Positions 7,333 through 13,760 of a stretch of DNA of 13,760 bases are shown in pieces (positions within the stretch are counted from its first letter, which is position 1; the number at the start of each line of letters is the position of its first letter). This DNA comes from Gammaproteobacteria bacterium. Its GTDB lineage: Bacteria > Pseudomonadota > Gammaproteobacteria > Pseudomonadales > Pseudomonadaceae. Location of the stretch: NCBI GenBank assembly GCA_012800475.1, contig JAAZJF010000069.1, forward strand, positions 1 to 13,760, given 5' to 3'. The position numbers were made by a program, and so were the translations under genes. The notes beneath the pieces were generated by a model that did no database searches, was not told where the DNA came from, and saw nothing but the letters and a program-made list of their open reading frames with translations.

Positions 7333-8472
7333 TCATAGCCAATCGTGGTAAAAATGCACTAAATTTGTTGCAAGATCTGCATGTTTATTTTGTTGCGCAG
7401 ACCAGCATGATGCGTGACTTTGCAGTGTTTGCTCATGTGCCATAAAAGCAGGCCAAGCCCGACTTATATCACCCCCCTGATTCCAAGCCTGCCACACGCC
7501 ATTTAAAGCCTGTTGTGCATCATCGGCTAAAGCGTGGCGATATAGCGCTAAAAATGCCTCAAGCTTAACTAAATGCGCATCATCGTGTTGCGGATAAATG
7601 TGCCATAAAAAAGGTTTAGCCGCCCACTGCGCTCGCACAAACGAGTCCTCGCCGCGCACACAATTGACATCACAACACCACAGTAAAGTATCAAACTGCG
7701 CCTGTGGAATATAAGGTAAAACGTGCACTGTTAGATTGCCGCGTTGGTATTCACAGCCTATTTGCAGCGTATCTGTGGCAAACCAACGCGCCACCGCCTC
7801 TTGCATCACACCCGGTAAGACCAGCAGCCGGTTAGCGCTTGTATCTTGACTTAACGCCGTTAAGAAGCTGGGTAAAGCCGCATTAGCATAAGCAAACAAA
7901 CTGATTAAGCGCTCATGCGCCAGAGGTTGAACGCCAAAACCAGCCAAAAATGCCCTGCGCTGCTCCGCGGATGCAAGGAAAGCATCACGGCGCGCCAGCA
8001 AGTCAGCTTCGCGCAATAAACCGCCTGTTGTATCGGTAAAACCTGGGAAAAAGAAATATTTTTGCAAACCAGCGCCTTGCATAGAAGGTAAAGCATGGCA
8101 TTGCGCTGCCCAAGCTTCGGCGGTGAGGTACTCAAGGTTCAACCACAAGACCTTCTGCTTTTTGCGCATCAAGGCAATATAATCTTCTGGTAACTGGCAA
8201 GCAAACGCCTCAATCACCACATCAGCACTCTCTTGTGCACGCTGAGCTACAGTTTGATCACACCATCTATAGACCTCGATGCCTGTTACACACTGGCGCT
8301 CAGCACTCACATCCACCGCTGGGCAAATGGCATGGAAGGATGATAAGTCATCCACCCATAAGCGCACTGCACACTGATGCTCTTGATGCAGCTGCTGGGC
8401 TAAGCGCCAAGTCACACCAATATCGCCAAAGTTATCAATCACTCGGCAAAAAATATCCCATGTCACGCGCAT
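7333..8472 (-). CDS. earP: EF-P arginine rhamnosyltransferase EarP
   Basis: A 379-residue EarP, an inverting GT-B glycosyltransferase that moves rhamnose from dTDP-beta-L-rhamnose to Arg32 of EF-P. The N-terminal signature WDIFCRVIDNFGDIGVTWRL covers residues 5-24 and contains Asp13 and Asp17, the residues I recall as important for catalysis in Pseudomonas EarP. The donor-binding C-terminal lobe contains CVRGEDSFVRAQWAAKPFLW (271-290), with Glu275 and Asp276, and HIYPQHDDAH (291-300), all conserved family features. AAGG lies about 8 bases before the ATG. It is the first gene of a two-gene unit with efp and is divergent from the tRNA-Ser gene. The dTDP-rhamnose synthesis genes are not in the window. 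Identity is certain from sequence and neighbour. Confidence 0.97.
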   Translation of the reverse strand: MRVTWDIFCRVIDNFGDIGVTWRLAQQLHQEHQCAVRLWVDDLSSFHAICPAVDVSAERQCVTGIEVYRWCDQTVAQRAQESADVVIEAFACQLPEDYIALMRKKQKVLWLNLEYLTAEAWAAQCHALPSMQGAGLQKYFFFPGFTDTTGGLLREADLLARRDAFLASAEQRRAFLAGFGVQPLAHERLISLFAYANAALPSFLTALSQDTSANRLLVLPGVMQEAVARWFATDTLQIGCEYQRGNLTVHVLPYIPQAQFDTLLWCCDVNCVRGEDSFVRAQWAAKPFLWHIYPQHDDAHLVKLEAFLALYRHALADDAQQALNGVWQAWNQGGDISRAWPAFMAHEQTLQSHASCWSAQQNKHADLATNLVHFYHDWL

Positions 8473-8554
8473 GCTCTGGCCTTGTATTGAATTATCACTA
8501 AAGAGGTTTTTATCAGGCCATATTGTAAAGCACTCAGCGGTTTAAAATGAATAT

Positions 8555-8583
8555 TTGCCTTAATCAATCCATTCCGCTATATT
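8555..8583 (+). promoter_or_regulatory. Sigma-70 promoter of tRNA-Ser with GC-rich discriminator
   Basis: TTGCCT (8555-8560) and TATATT (8578-8583) are separated by exactly 17 bases. AGCGCGCC (8584-8591) follows, a GC-rich discriminator of the kind that makes stable-RNA promoters sensitive to ppGpp. Transcription should start near 8590, leaving about 33 bases of 5' leader to be processed before the tRNA. Confidence 0.75.
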
Positions 8584-8622
8584 AGCGCGCCTTGGAGATG
8601 TGCAAGCATCTTTAAGTATTGC

Positions 8623-8712
8623 GGTGAAGTGTCCGAGTGGCTGAAGGAGCTCGCCTGGAAAGCGAGTATACGAGAAATCGTGTCGAGAGTTCGAATCTCT
8701 CCTTCACCGCCA
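8623..8712 (+). tRNA. tRNA-Ser (anticodon GGA)
   Basis: A complete type II (long variable arm) tRNA that reads UCC and UCU serine codons. The acceptor stem GGTGAAG (8623-8629) pairs with CTTCACC (8702-8708), with discriminator G at 8709 and an encoded CCA at 8710-8712. The anticodon stem CTCGC / GCGAG (8650-8654 and 8662-8666) frames the loop CTGGAAA, with anticodon GGA at 8657-8659. The variable arm contains ACGA paired with TCGT. The T stem GAGAG / CTCTC (8685-8689 and 8697-8701) encloses TTCGAAT. The sequence closely follows the E. coli tRNA-Ser(GGA) pattern. Promoter and terminator are both visible, so this is a single-gene unit. No integrase or duplicated 3' end is seen nearby. Confidence 0.97.
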
Positions 8713-8724
8713 AATTCCGAATCT

Positions 8725-8753
8725 AAACCTCTGATTAATCAGGGGTTTTTTTT
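8725..8753 (+). terminator. Rho-independent terminator of tRNA-Ser
   Basis: AAACCTCTGA (8725-8734) pairs with TCAGGGGTTT (8739-8748) through one G/T wobble around a TTAA loop, and a run of eight T ends at 8753. It begins 13 bases after the tRNA CCA end. Confidence 0.9.
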
Positions 8754-8847
8754 CGCCTACTGTTTAAGTGCCGACCACTGCAAGTCAATTCAAGCGCATG
8801 CCCTCCTTCGCGTATCAACGCCCTTCTACTTATATAATCAACTCACC

Positions 8848-8874
8848 TTTAGCCCAAGCTATAACGGCCGATAT
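8848..8874 (+). promoter_or_regulatory. Possible FliA (sigma-28)-type promoter upstream of the DUF5610 gene
   Basis: GCCGATAT (8867-8874) matches the sigma-28 -10 consensus GCCGATAA at 7 of 8 positions. Eleven bases upstream, TTTAGCCC (8848-8855) matches TAAAGTTT at only 3 of 8, including the A-G core. It lies about 59 bases before the DUF5610 start. A TATAAT hexamer at 8833-8838 is a competing sigma-70 -10 box, but no good -35 box sits 16-18 bases before it. Confidence 0.35.
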
Positions 8875-8932
8875 AGAATGTAAGTACGGTTCATCTCTAT
8901 CATAGAACCCGTTTTACCTAAGGAGTCACGCC

Positions 8933-9547
8933 ATGATTTCACCTGTATCGCGCCCAGTGCAGTCTGACACAACGGCCGCATCATCCAAGCCCCACGACAA
9001 GGCCACAGCACATGCGACTGGCTTAAGCAAAGCTCAGGATGCTGTGACTCACAGTCCACAAGGGCAAAAAAACCAGCTCAATGCACACATCTTACAAGCT
9101 TCACTGGATGTTTCGATCAGCTCAGGCAACAACTCGATGGCCTTGTTGTACCGCACCGCCATCGACAATATTAATGAGCAGCTCGCGCCTGAATTGGGTC
9201 CCAACGCTCTACAAGCGGCTATGCAGCAAGACAACAGCCCCGAAGCCACTGCAGATCGCATTGTGTCGATGTCTACGGCATTTTTTGATGGTTATGCACG
9301 CCAGCACCCTAATAAGCCACCTGAAGATGTCGCTCGGGATTTTGTTGATATTATTCGTGGTGGCTTTGAGAAAGGCTATAACGAAGCTGCGAGCATTCTA
9401 AAGGGCTTAGGCGTCCTCGAAGATGGCGGCACCATCGCCACTGAAATCGGCAAAACCTTTGCCCTAGTACAACAAGGTTACGATGATTTTTTAGAGTCTA
9501 AGCTGCAAGCACTGCAACTACCATCCAGCGATAAGACTCAAGACTAG
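8933..9547 (+). CDS. DUF5610 domain protein of unknown function
   Basis: A 204-residue protein that I place in the DUF5610 family, known to me mainly from Pseudomonas and relatives with no assigned role. Residues 1-45 are rich in Ser, Thr, Ala, Pro and His and look disordered (MISPVSRPVQ, then TAASSKPHDKATAHATG). From about residue 50 to 195 it is predicted helical and soluble: LYRTAIDNINEQLAPELG, then TADRIVSMSTAFFDGYARQH, DVARDFVDIIRGGFEKGYNE and FALVQQGYDDFLESKLQALQ. No signal peptide, membrane helix, cysteine or catalytic motif is visible. The ATG has a strong AAGGAG ribosome site 7 bases upstream. It is a single-gene unit between the tRNA terminator and topB. The upstream sigma-28-like element hints at a motility link, which is speculative. 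Confidence 0.8.
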   Translation: MISPVSRPVQSDTTAASSKPHDKATAHATGLSKAQDAVTHSPQGQKNQLNAHILQASLDVSISSGNNSMALLYRTAIDNINEQLAPELGPNALQAAMQQDNSPEATADRIVSMSTAFFDGYARQHPNKPPEDVARDFVDIIRGGFEKGYNEAASILKGLGVLEDGGTIATEIGKTFALVQQGYDDFLESKLQALQLPSSDKTQD

Positions 9548-9568
9548 TTACAATACAACCTGAGTCAA

Positions 9569-9590
9569 CTGAGCTGCTCTGGCAGCTCAG
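9569..9590 (+). terminator. Stem-loop after the DUF5610 gene, possible terminator
   Basis: CTGAGCTGC (9569-9577) pairs perfectly with GCAGCTCAG (9582-9590) around a TCTG loop, 21 bases past the stop codon. No T-run follows, so intrinsic termination is uncertain; it may instead protect the mRNA 3' end. The remaining bases before topB (9591-9786) show no further clear signal, and I found no convincing topB promoter pair there. Confidence 0.5.
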
Positions 9591-9786
9591 CGTTACAGCC
9601 CTCATGCAGCCACCCCAAGTCGTCTCACGATAAGGCTGCAACTCACCACGACTCATCCCTCATCATACTTATCAGTCATGATTTTCACGCGCCAGCTTTA
9701 CTACTGTTTTTTTATACAGCCTTAGCTGCTATGCTTTATATTCAAGACCAGGTACAGCCTAACCATTGCATAGATGAGAAAAGCAC

Positions 9787-11700
9787 GTGATTTTGTATAT
9801 CGCTGAAAAGCCCAGTGTGGGCCGCGCTGTTGCTGCAGTGCTACCCAAGCCTCACCAAAGCGGTGATGGTTTTATTAAAGTTGCCAACGGTGACGTAGTG
9901 ACCTGGTGCATTGGTCACTTGCTGGAACAGGCTGAGCCTGAAACCTACAACCCCGACTATAAAAAGTGGCGCAAAGAGCACCTACCCATTGTGCCCAACA
10001 CATGGCAGCACAGCGTCAAACCGGCGACGCGCAAACAACTCAACGTGGTTAAAAAACTCATCAAGCAGGCCGATGTGTTGGTGAATATGGGCGATCCGGA
10101 CCGTGCTGGCCAAATGATTGTCGATGAGATCATCAATTATTCTGGTGCCACAAAAAGCAAACGCGATGCAGCGCAGCGTTGCTTAATCAGCGATATGAAC
10201 CCCGATGCTATTACCCGCTCACTCAAGCATATGCGACCCAATACAGACTTTATCCCTCTGGCGACATCGGCTTTAGCAAGAGCTCGTGCGGACTGGTTGT
10301 ACGGCATCAATATGACGCGCTTATGCACCTTGCAGGGGCAAGCATCCGGCTATCATGGCGTGCTCTCTGTGGGTCGCGTACAAACCCCCATACTGGGCTT
10401 GGTGGTGCAGCGCGATATTGAGATTGAAAAATTTATCACGCAACCTTTTTATGAAGTGAGCATTGACCTCAAAACTGAGCGCAACCAAAGCTATACCGCC
10501 AAATGGAAACCGAGTGTCGCTTGCCAAGCCTATATGGATGACGAGGGTCGCGTGCTGCTCAAAAAGCTGGCCGACACCGTTGTGAAAAAAGTACTCAATC
10601 AAACAGGGTGCGTGCTGGCGGTCAACGAAAGTCTGAAAAAACAAGCCGCACCCCTGCCCTATAACTTGTCCTCATTACAAATTGATGCCTCGAAACGCTT
10701 TAATTTCAATGCCCAGAAAACTTTAGATCTGTGCCAAAAGCTCTATGAAACGCACAAGCTCATCACCTATCCACGCTCTGATTGTCGCTACTTACCGCAA
10801 GGCCACTACAGCGATAAAAACCATGTTACCCAAGCCATTGCACACACCAGCACGGCTCTCGATCAAGCGGTACAACAGGCTGACCTATCGTTGCGCTCTA
10901 AAGCCTGGAATGACAGCAAAGTCAGCGCACACCACGCGATTATCCCAACGAGTCGCAGGCTGGATGTCAGTCGTTTATCGGCTGATGAGCATAAAATCTA
11001 TGAGTTAGTGGCTCGCCATTATCTGATGCAGTTTTACCCATCCTTTACCTATCAAGAAAAACAGATTGATACACAGGTGGCAGGTGGTTTATTTATCAGC
11101 CGCCAAAAAGAAGTGGTGCATCTAGGCTGGAAAGCATTGTTGCCCGCAAGCAAAGCCAACACCGAGGATCAAGAGTTCTCTACAGTGCAATTACCGCATG
11201 TGGTTCAAGGTGAAAGCGTACTCTGTACGGAGGGCCGCGTGCATGAAAAAAACACCAGTCCACCTAAGCATTTTACCGATGCCAGTTTACTTGCAGCGAT
11301 GACAGGGATTGCTCGCTATGTTGCAGATCCCAATATCAAAAAAGTGCTCAGAGACACCGACGGTTTAGGGACAGAAGCCACACGTGCCGGGATTATTGAG
11401 TTGCTGTTCAAGCGGGGTTTTCTGACCAAGCACGGCAAAGACATTCATGCCACTGAAGTGGGTCGCAGGCTCGTGTTGTCGTTGCCCGAAGTGATGGTTT
11501 TACCGGATATGACTGCACACTGGGAAGCGCAACTTGAAGACATTGCGCAAAAACGTCTCAGCTATGCCCAGTTTATGACGCCCATGCTCGATGGCCTCAA
11601 CCAACTGGTCAGCCAAGTGGGACAGATTCGTTTTACTGGGTTACAAGGCCACGGGCAAGCGCCAGCCGCTCGGCGCAAAAGAAAGCCTAAACGCGCTTAA
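9787..11700 (+). CDS. topB: DNA topoisomerase III (TOPRIM Glu107 replaced by Ala)
   Basis: A 637-residue type IA topoisomerase III, which cuts one DNA strand through a tyrosine link and decatenates or unwinds DNA at forks and recombination intermediates. It aligns with E. coli TopB along its length. The TOPRIM domain starts at the N-terminus with Glu7 in YIAEKPS, and the second acidic cluster is GDPDRAGQ (102-109). The active tyrosine is Tyr328 in LITYPRSDCRYLP. Conserved SALARARADWLYGINMTR (161-178) and LSVGRVQTPILGLVV (193-207) are present, as are DMTAHWEAQL and a short basic tail ending RRKRKPKRA. Residue 107 is Ala (GCT, 10105-10107), where the family has Glu in DPDREGQ, the third TOPRIM acidic residue. 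The start is GTG with a weak ribosome site; it aligns with the family N-terminus, and no better start is nearby. No frameshift is seen. Confidence 0.96.
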   Translation: MILYIAEKPSVGRAVAAVLPKPHQSGDGFIKVANGDVVTWCIGHLLEQAEPETYNPDYKKWRKEHLPIVPNTWQHSVKPATRKQLNVVKKLIKQADVLVNMGDPDRAGQMIVDEIINYSGATKSKRDAAQRCLISDMNPDAITRSLKHMRPNTDFIPLATSALARARADWLYGINMTRLCTLQGQASGYHGVLSVGRVQTPILGLVVQRDIEIEKFITQPFYEVSIDLKTERNQSYTAKWKPSVACQAYMDDEGRVLLKKLADTVVKKVLNQTGCVLAVNESLKKQAAPLPYNLSSLQIDASKRFNFNAQKTLDLCQKLYETHKLITYPRSDCRYLPQGHYSDKNHVTQAIAHTSTALDQAVQQADLSLRSKAWNDSKVSAHHAIIPTSRRLDVSRLSADEHKIYELVARHYLMQFYPSFTYQEKQIDTQVAGGLFISRQKEVVHLGWKALLPASKANTEDQEFSTVQLPHVVQGESVLCTEGRVHEKNTSPPKHFTDASLLAAMTGIARYVADPNIKKVLRDTDGLGTEATRAGIIELLFKRGFLTKHGKDIHATEVGRRLVLSLPEVMVLPDMTAHWEAQLEDIAQKRLSYAQFMTPMLDGLNQLVSQVGQIRFTGLQGHGQAPAARRKRKPKRA

Positions 11701-11763
11701 AGTGTGTCGAGATGTATTGATGCGGCCTTAAGTTTTGCAGCACCACTCTAGCATCCAATAGAT

Positions 11764-11976
11764 TCAGTACTTGACCTTGATACCAAGCCAAGGCGCGTAA
11801 AGCAGGCACACGGCGAGACTAAGAAGGCACATGCTCATCAAGCACGCTTCACTTAGCCCTACACCCGGGGTGGTGTGTGTGCCACTGAGTGCATCGATAC
11901 GATGCGTGCTGGGCAACACACGGTCAAACACAAGCGCTGATGCATAGATAAGCCATACACAAAGCCACGCCAACAC
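11764..11976 (-). pseudogene. Possible small two-helix membrane protein, perhaps a remnant
   Basis: An open frame of 70 codons from GTG. The translation has two hydrophobic stretches: LAWLCVWLIYASALVF (residues 2-17) and LMSMCLLSLAVCLLYAPWLGI (46-66), joined by a polar linker, ending KVKY. There is no ribosome site before the GTG. A second minus-strand frame from ATG at 12047 (starting MIALHEGKLIPCQRYF, with AGGG 4 bases before it) runs over the same region. It could supply the N-terminus if there were a frameshift near 11980, which would make this a broken gene of about 95 residues. I do not recognise the family. The whole stretch 11701-12210 otherwise holds no gene I can support. It contains an 8-base inverted repeat ATAGCGCT / AGCGCTAT (12003-12010 and 12037-12044), a small hairpin GTCGA / TCGAC (12113-12126) and the palindrome GCAGATCTGC (12154-12163). 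Confidence 0.25.
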
Positions 11977-12210
11977 GCAGTATACTCAACAACCGCCCTA
12001 AAATAGCGCTGGCACGGTATTAATTTACCCTCATGTAGCGCTATCATCGCGCCCTGATATCAACGGCATCACATTTTAGTGATGCTCTGTGCAGTCTAAA
12101 CAACCCTCACCTGTCGATCTTTCGACCACTGTAGATCAGGCGCTGGCCATACAGCAGATCTGCGAGCCTGTTTGAACCCTGCTCTGTGCTTTTAAGGACA
12201 CGTTATACCT

Positions 12211-13275
12211 ATGCTATTTTCATCTTATCTGAGCCGTCATTGCCAAGCCTTGGTATTGACTGTCTTCACCTTAGTGGGCTCGTTCGCCTCGATCGGCTAC
12301 AGCTATGCCAGTGATATTGTTTTTGCCTCATGGAATATTCAACACTTGGGCTACGGCGATCATAAAAAATACAATGCATTAGCCGCCATCGTCGGCAAAG
12401 TTGATTTACTGGCCGTACAAGAGGTGATGAACCAAGAAGGTTTACTGAGATTAAAAAAAGCCGTCGAAAAACAAACCGGTGAGCCTTGGGGCCATATGAT
12501 TTCCAACCCAGTGGGCTCTAAAAGCTATAAAGAAATGTATGCGTTTTTATGGCGCATATCTGCGGTTGAGTCAGTGCACACCCAGAGTATTTATCCTGAT
12601 AGGGGCGATCGTTTTATTCGTGAGCCCTTCTCAGCAAAGTTTAAATCCAAACATGACGCCAGCGAGATGGCGGTAGGTACCGTACATATTTTATACGGCC
12701 AGAGCGTGAAAGATCGCACGCCAGAGATTCAGGCGTTAGCCGATTATTGGCGCTGGATGCAAAGAACCTACCCTGACACAGCCTTAGTGTTAGCGGGTTA
12801 TTTCAATATGCCACCTGCACATGAATCTTGGGATGCATTAAAGAAATATGCCAAGCCTTTAATCACTGAAGGCGCTTCAACGCTGTCAGAAAAAAACGGT
12901 CAATACGCCAACCTATACGATAATATTTGGGTGGAGCGCAATACGCGCCTCCAGGTCCAGCAGGCCGGTATTATTTCCTTTCCTAAGATGCTCAAGCTCA
13001 GCCACAAAGACAGCCGCAAGCATATGTCCGATCACGCGCCCGTCTATATGGCTTTAGGTCAAGCTCAACTCGATAGCAGCGTTGTCACCGTGATCACTCC
13101 AGAGCCTGGGTTCACCCTACCCGATACACCGGAAGAGATGATCGGCATCGCCCTATCTATTATGCTAGCCTTGTTTGCGATCCTGACGGCAAAAAATAAG
13201 ACCGGGCGACAAAAACTGATGATGCTCTTTAAAGAAGTCCAAAAGACGACCAAAAAACACAAGCGTCGCAAGTAA
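12211..13275 (+). CDS. Exported endonuclease/exonuclease/phosphatase-fold protein with C-terminal membrane anchor
   Basis: A 354-residue protein of the EEP superfamily (DNase I, exonuclease III, sphingomyelinase fold). Residues 1-34 look like a signal peptide (hydrophobic 12-30, then SYAS before Asp35). The catalytic domain follows: Asn42 in WNIQHLG, Glu71 in LAVQEV, His159 in VHILYG, LYDNIWV (235-241) and Asp274-His275 in SDHAPV. The usual GDFN motif reads GYFN (196-199): Tyr197 replaces the Asp, while Asn199 is kept. Residues 311-327 form a hydrophobic helix followed by a Lys/Arg-rich tail (KKHKRRK), predicting a periplasmic domain anchored by its C-terminus with the basic tail in the cytoplasm. 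The substrate is unknown: a nuclease or a phosphodiesterase are both possible. AAGGA lies 12 bases before the ATG, rather far. It is a single-gene unit that ends at a strong hairpin. Confidence 0.85.
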   Translation: MLFSSYLSRHCQALVLTVFTLVGSFASIGYSYASDIVFASWNIQHLGYGDHKKYNALAAIVGKVDLLAVQEVMNQEGLLRLKKAVEKQTGEPWGHMISNPVGSKSYKEMYAFLWRISAVESVHTQSIYPDRGDRFIREPFSAKFKSKHDASEMAVGTVHILYGQSVKDRTPEIQALADYWRWMQRTYPDTALVLAGYFNMPPAHESWDALKKYAKPLITEGASTLSEKNGQYANLYDNIWVERNTRLQVQQAGIISFPKMLKLSHKDSRKHMSDHAPVYMALGQAQLDSSVVTVITPEPGFTLPDTPEEMIGIALSIMLALFAILTAKNKTGRQKLMMLFKEVQKTTKKHKRRK

Positions 13276-13287
13276 CCCCTAAACAAA

Positions 13288-13331
13288 AAAAGCCCCATCA
13301 AGCACGCACAACGCAGTTTGACGGGGCTTTT
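13288..13331. terminator. Bidirectional rho-independent terminator
   Basis: AAAAGCCCC-A-TCAA (13288-13301) pairs with TTGA-C-GGGGCTTTT (13318-13331) with one A/C mismatch around a 16-base loop. T-runs occur on the distal side of both strands, so it can end the EEP-protein transcript on plus and the permease transcript on minus. It lies 13 bases past the plus-strand stop and about 120 bases past the permease stop; bases 13332-13449 show no gene. Confidence 0.88.
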
Positions 13332-13449
13332 AATATGCGATACCCACCAATAACATACGGCTGCTCACCGTGACTCAGCACTCGTGGCGCAACAAAGAGA
13401 ACACTTAGATGCTTGGGTGTATCTCTACTCGTCGGCTACAGACTCGAAA

Positions 13450-13760
13450 CTACCCCGTAAAAAGTGGCAACTCACCCAGTAATAACAAGACTTGCACGCA
13501 AAATACTGTAACGGCAAAAAGTACAACAAAGCCAATAGCCCAAGCTCCGCCACGCACTTGATAGTTGGCCTTAGGGTAGCGCTGCCTTGACGCTCGCACC
13601 AACAAGGCTGGCACTAGTGCTGCCCAAATTGCGGCCATTAAGCCGACATAACCCATCACTTTCACAAAGCCGGTTGGCAACAATAAGCAAGCAATTAGCG
13701 GTGGCAAAAATGTGACTGCCGCCGTTTTTAAGCGCCCCAAGGCGGTGTCAGCAAAGCCAA
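13450..13760 (-). CDS. Aromatic amino acid permease (TyrP/Mtr type), C-terminal part
   Basis: The last 103 codons of a gene whose start lies beyond the right edge. Read in frame from the edge it gives GFADTALGRLKTAAVTFLPPL, then ACLLLPTGFVKVMGYVGLMA, AIWAALVPALLV, RASRQRYPKANYQVRGGAWA and a final hydrophobic helix before GELPLFTG. This follows the C-terminal end of E. coli TyrP (GGRLQTGAITFLPPL, YPRGFVMALGYAGV, YRVKGG) and so belongs to the hydroxy/aromatic amino acid permease family: proton-coupled inner-membrane importers of tyrosine, tryptophan or phenylalanine. About three transmembrane segments are visible. The exact substrate cannot be told from this fragment. The TTG at 13740 is an internal leucine codon, not a start. 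It is convergent with the EEP-fold gene. Confidence 0.88.
   Translation of the reverse strand, partial: GFADTALGRLKTAAVTFLPPLIACLLLPTGFVKVMGYVGLMAAIWAALVPALLVRASRQRYPKANYQVRGGAWAIGFVVLFAVTVFCVQVLLLLGELPLFTG

Noticed and set aside
8623..8712. tRNA-Ser as an attachment site of an integrated element
   Set aside because: No integrase, no duplicated tRNA 3' end within the window, and the downstream genes are ordinary chromosomal ones.
8629..8883. Open frame of 84 codons across the tRNA and its terminator
   Set aside because: It runs through tRNA-Ser and the terminator hairpin; chance frame.
9690..9745. topB promoter built from TTTACT and TATGCT or TATATT
   Set aside because: Spacings are wrong (far from 17 bases) for every pair I tried.
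10137..11008. Several open frames of 60-107 codons inside topB on both strands
   Set aside because: All lie within the strongly conserved topB frame and show no family features; shadows.
12154..12163. Palindrome GCAGATCTGC as an operator for the EEP-fold gene
   Set aside because: A single 10-base palindrome without repeats or a defined promoter nearby; expected by chance.
1..13760. CRISPR array, toxin-antitoxin or defence system
   Set aside because: No spaced direct repeats and no matching gene pairs; all clear genes are core or solitary.

Overview
The window looks like ordinary chromosome of a gammaproteobacterium of the Pseudomonas lineage. The evidence is an EF-P with arginine at position 32 beside its rhamnosyltransferase EarP, a DUF2797 / YeaC-like / pepN cluster and a nadK / phosphatase / rhomboid cluster whose order I remember from Pseudomonas, and a Pseudomonas-like tRNA-Ser(GGA). 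Base composition is near even, visibly less GC-rich than a typical Pseudomonas, which suggests one of the lower-GC Pseudomonadaceae. I cannot fix genus or species from the sequence alone. There is no phage, insertion sequence, CRISPR array or obvious horizontally acquired island.

Layout. Bases 1-1617 (minus): YeaC-like DUF1315 protein, DUF2797 zinc-cluster protein and the start of pepN, as one tight operon. Bases 1797-4833 (minus): tusA, nadK, a PPP-type phosphatase and a GlpG-like rhomboid protease, the last three overlapping or almost touching. Bases 5022-5711 (plus): a short crotonase-fold enzyme, separated by a hairpin from a convergent spermidine-synthase-like protein (5776-6627, minus). 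Bases 6723-8472 (minus): earP then efp, with a clear terminator after efp. Bases 8555-8753 (plus): a complete tRNA-Ser unit with promoter, gene and terminator. Bases 8933-9547 (plus): DUF5610 protein. Bases 9787-11700 (plus): topoisomerase III (topB). Bases 11701-12210: about 510 bases with no convincing gene, only a possible decayed two-helix membrane protein on the minus strand. Bases 12211-13275 (plus): an exported endonuclease/exonuclease/phosphatase-fold protein with a C-terminal membrane anchor. A bidirectional terminator separates it from the C-terminal end of an aromatic amino acid permease (minus, runs off the window).

How the genes fit together. EarP uses dTDP-rhamnose to glycosylate EF-P, which relieves ribosome stalling at polyproline; this is the clearest two-gene functional unit here. 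NadK makes NADP+. TusA relays sulfur for tRNA thiolation and related pathways. PepN completes cytosolic peptide breakdown. TopB decatenates DNA. The rest are housekeeping or uncharacterised.

The most interesting observations are substitutions at conserved catalytic positions in two otherwise intact proteins. TopB has Ala at residue 107, where the TOPRIM motif DPDREGQ normally has Glu. The exported EEP-fold protein has Tyr197, where the GDFN motif normally has Asp. A possible GIY-YIG-like nuclease core inside DUF2797 is also worth testing. I found no convincing undescribed multi-gene system.
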